A DNA stretch of 64,000 bases from Flavobacterium sp. J372 (lineage in GTDB: Bacteria > Bacteroidota > Bacteroidia > Flavobacteriales > Flavobacteriaceae), in the NCBI RefSeq assembly GCF_024699965.1, contig NZ_JAJOMZ010000004.1:3132001-3196000 (forward strand). Reading direction: 5' to 3'. Position numbers and translations under genes: made by a program. Positions within the stretch are counted from its first letter, which is position 1. The number at the start of each line of letters is the position of its first letter. Positions 63,001 to 64,000 of this stretch are shown here, one piece after another. The notes beneath the pieces are model-generated. The model had not been told where the DNA came from. It was given only the letters and a program-made list of their open reading frames with translations, and did not search any database.

Positions 63001-63612
63001 ATCCGGAAGACCGTCATTAGTGAAATCTGAGCATGTAAACACTATAGTTGCATCACTAAGTTGGGCAATTACAGTGGGCGAAGCGAAATTCTGCCCGTTA
63101 GTATTTTTAGACCAGCAAACAGCATTATTTTTTATAAACACAAGATCAGGTTTTCCATCAGCATCTATATCAGATAAATAAAGGTTTACATCTGCAATGG
63201 TATTGCCAAGACTAGCTATCATCACTACAGGAGCAAAATTACCTGCTCCGTCATTCTTGATAAAACCTATGTGTGCTGACTGACTTTGTTCACTATATCT
63301 ATGGAAAATAATGTCCTTGTCTCCGTCACCATCAATATCACCTGTAATAAATCCGCGCATTGACTCACCTGTAAGTATAGTTTTACCCCGGCCAAATGTA
63401 CCATGTCCATCAATATTTTTATGCCATAGGATTTTTGTTGACCCCTTACTTACAACATCATTTTTACCATCACCGTCAATATCTGCAATTGCAGTATACA
63501 TCAAATGAAAGTCGCCGGATGTCTCGTCTGTTATTATTTCCCGTGCAAAACCCGTTTGGGCTTGAGCTGCCCCGCAAATCGCTAAAAACACAAGCGTAAA
63601 AATTTTCTTCAT
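60051..63612 (-). CDS. FG-GAP repeat T9SS-exported protein; one frameshift
   Basis: Signal peptide (MKKIFTLVFLAICGAAQAQ) and more than ten FG-GAP/VCBS units (DIDGDGKNDVV, DSDGNEDIV, DIDNDGDLDIM, and so on), then two DUF11-like domains (SVYNITEVRPGFPVRYKVVVKN) and a C-terminal T9SS sorting domain (VTVYPVPSKNILNIK...GIYFAKIEDVNGSS). The frame breaks at the CCC at 61505-61507: removing one base joins ...YLTPEADPASSIAV to TDINGDGKNDIA, giving one protein of about 1,186 residues. A secreted surface propeller protein, probably binding ligands or matrix. Confidence 0.9.
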
Positions 63613-64000
63613 AAAGTGATTTATTCTGCCGCGAATATAGCATATTGTTTTGATTTACAGCAAACAAAATACAAGCGACCGATATGTGGACTGTTTTACA
63701 AGCACACTAAATAAAGACTAAGCTGGAAAATTTCAGAATTTCAAAGAACGTTTGCAAGACTTGAAAAACTTTGAAAACTGAAGACTTTGAAACTTGAAGA
63801 CTTGAAAAATGAAACCTTAACTTTCTACACTGCAAAATTACGGCGGCTATTTTGAACCGGCGTTACAAAACCCTTTCAAAAAGTTACCGTTCATCGATTA
63901 TTTTATAAGGAAGAATTTTCTTGCATTTTTTTAATTGAAAAACATATTGAACAGCACCTGTTAAAGAAGTGTTAATCGCTGCTCTGCAAAAATTCAAAAG
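63613..64000. other. AT-rich gene-free region with simple repeats
   Basis: No gene seen. About 63,730-63,815 consists of degenerate ACTTGAAAAACTTTGAAAA-type words (purine-rich), probably replication-slippage repeat. On the minus strand TATATTCG at about 63,636-63,643 may be the -7 box of the FG-GAP gene. Confidence 0.45.

Overview
Organism. The window looks like a chromosome segment of a Flavobacteriaceae bacterium (Bacteroidota). Evidence seen in the sequence: type IX secretion cargo with gliding-type C-terminal domains, a PorP/SprF protein next to an OmpA/PD40 protein, a fused MurF-alanine racemase, many TAnnTTTG -7 promoter boxes with few Shine-Dalgarno sites, and an IntDOT-like integrase. 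No species is claimed.

Layout. (1) 1-27,143 is an integrated, mosaic mobile region ending at a tyrosine integrase (25,511-26,860) beside the 3' end of a tRNA-Ala(GGC) gene (27,143-27,216). It holds a ten-gene copper-detoxification operon on the minus strand (1-10,061: DUF305 lipoprotein, Csp copper-storage protein, multicopper oxidase fused to a CopB-like barrel, P1B ATPase, haem-binding protein, two DUF3347 proteins, outer-membrane protein, HMA protein, TlpA thioredoxin, Cys-rich protein); an AbiE toxin-antitoxin pair with two palindromic operators; a lone PD-(D/E)XK nuclease; small winged-helix genes and a truncated DUF3945 gene; a decapitated dnaE, alkB and a histone-like gene; ssb, DUF932 and a PRTRC cassette (E, C, F, B, ThiF), which is a predicted bacterial ubiquitin-like system; and a higBA pair bracketed by a family of covarying stem-loops. 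(2) 27,400-64,000 is chromosomal backbone: enoyl-CoA hydratase, 2OG oxygenase, QueD/PTPS, the OmpA-PorP-adhesin T9SS locus with a 2,609-residue adhesin, lpxH, recJ, a two-gene DUF262 + nucleotidyltransferase insertion, rsmI, tdk, a ParE-type pair, murF-alr, mscL, asd, a PIN-domain gene, a His-rich protein/TonB receptor/lipoprotein set, DoxX, prolyl oligopeptidase and a large FG-GAP T9SS protein.

Sequence quality. At least twelve genes or gene parts are broken by a single-base indel, mostly in homopolymers, including the normally indispensable asd and lpxH. This is best read as uncorrected assembly error, so I give the full spans of those genes and state where the frame changes.

Most interesting candidates. 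The PRTRC ubiquitin-like cassette lacking its JAB protease; the DUF262/nucleotidyltransferase pair inserted between recJ and rsmI; three copies of a 27-bp stem-loop (AATTGT-N5-CAGTG-N5-ACAATT) around higBA that look like tyrosine-recombinase core sites; and a paired TTGCCAC repeat near both 12.43 kb and 27.0 kb that may mark the ends of a nested element.
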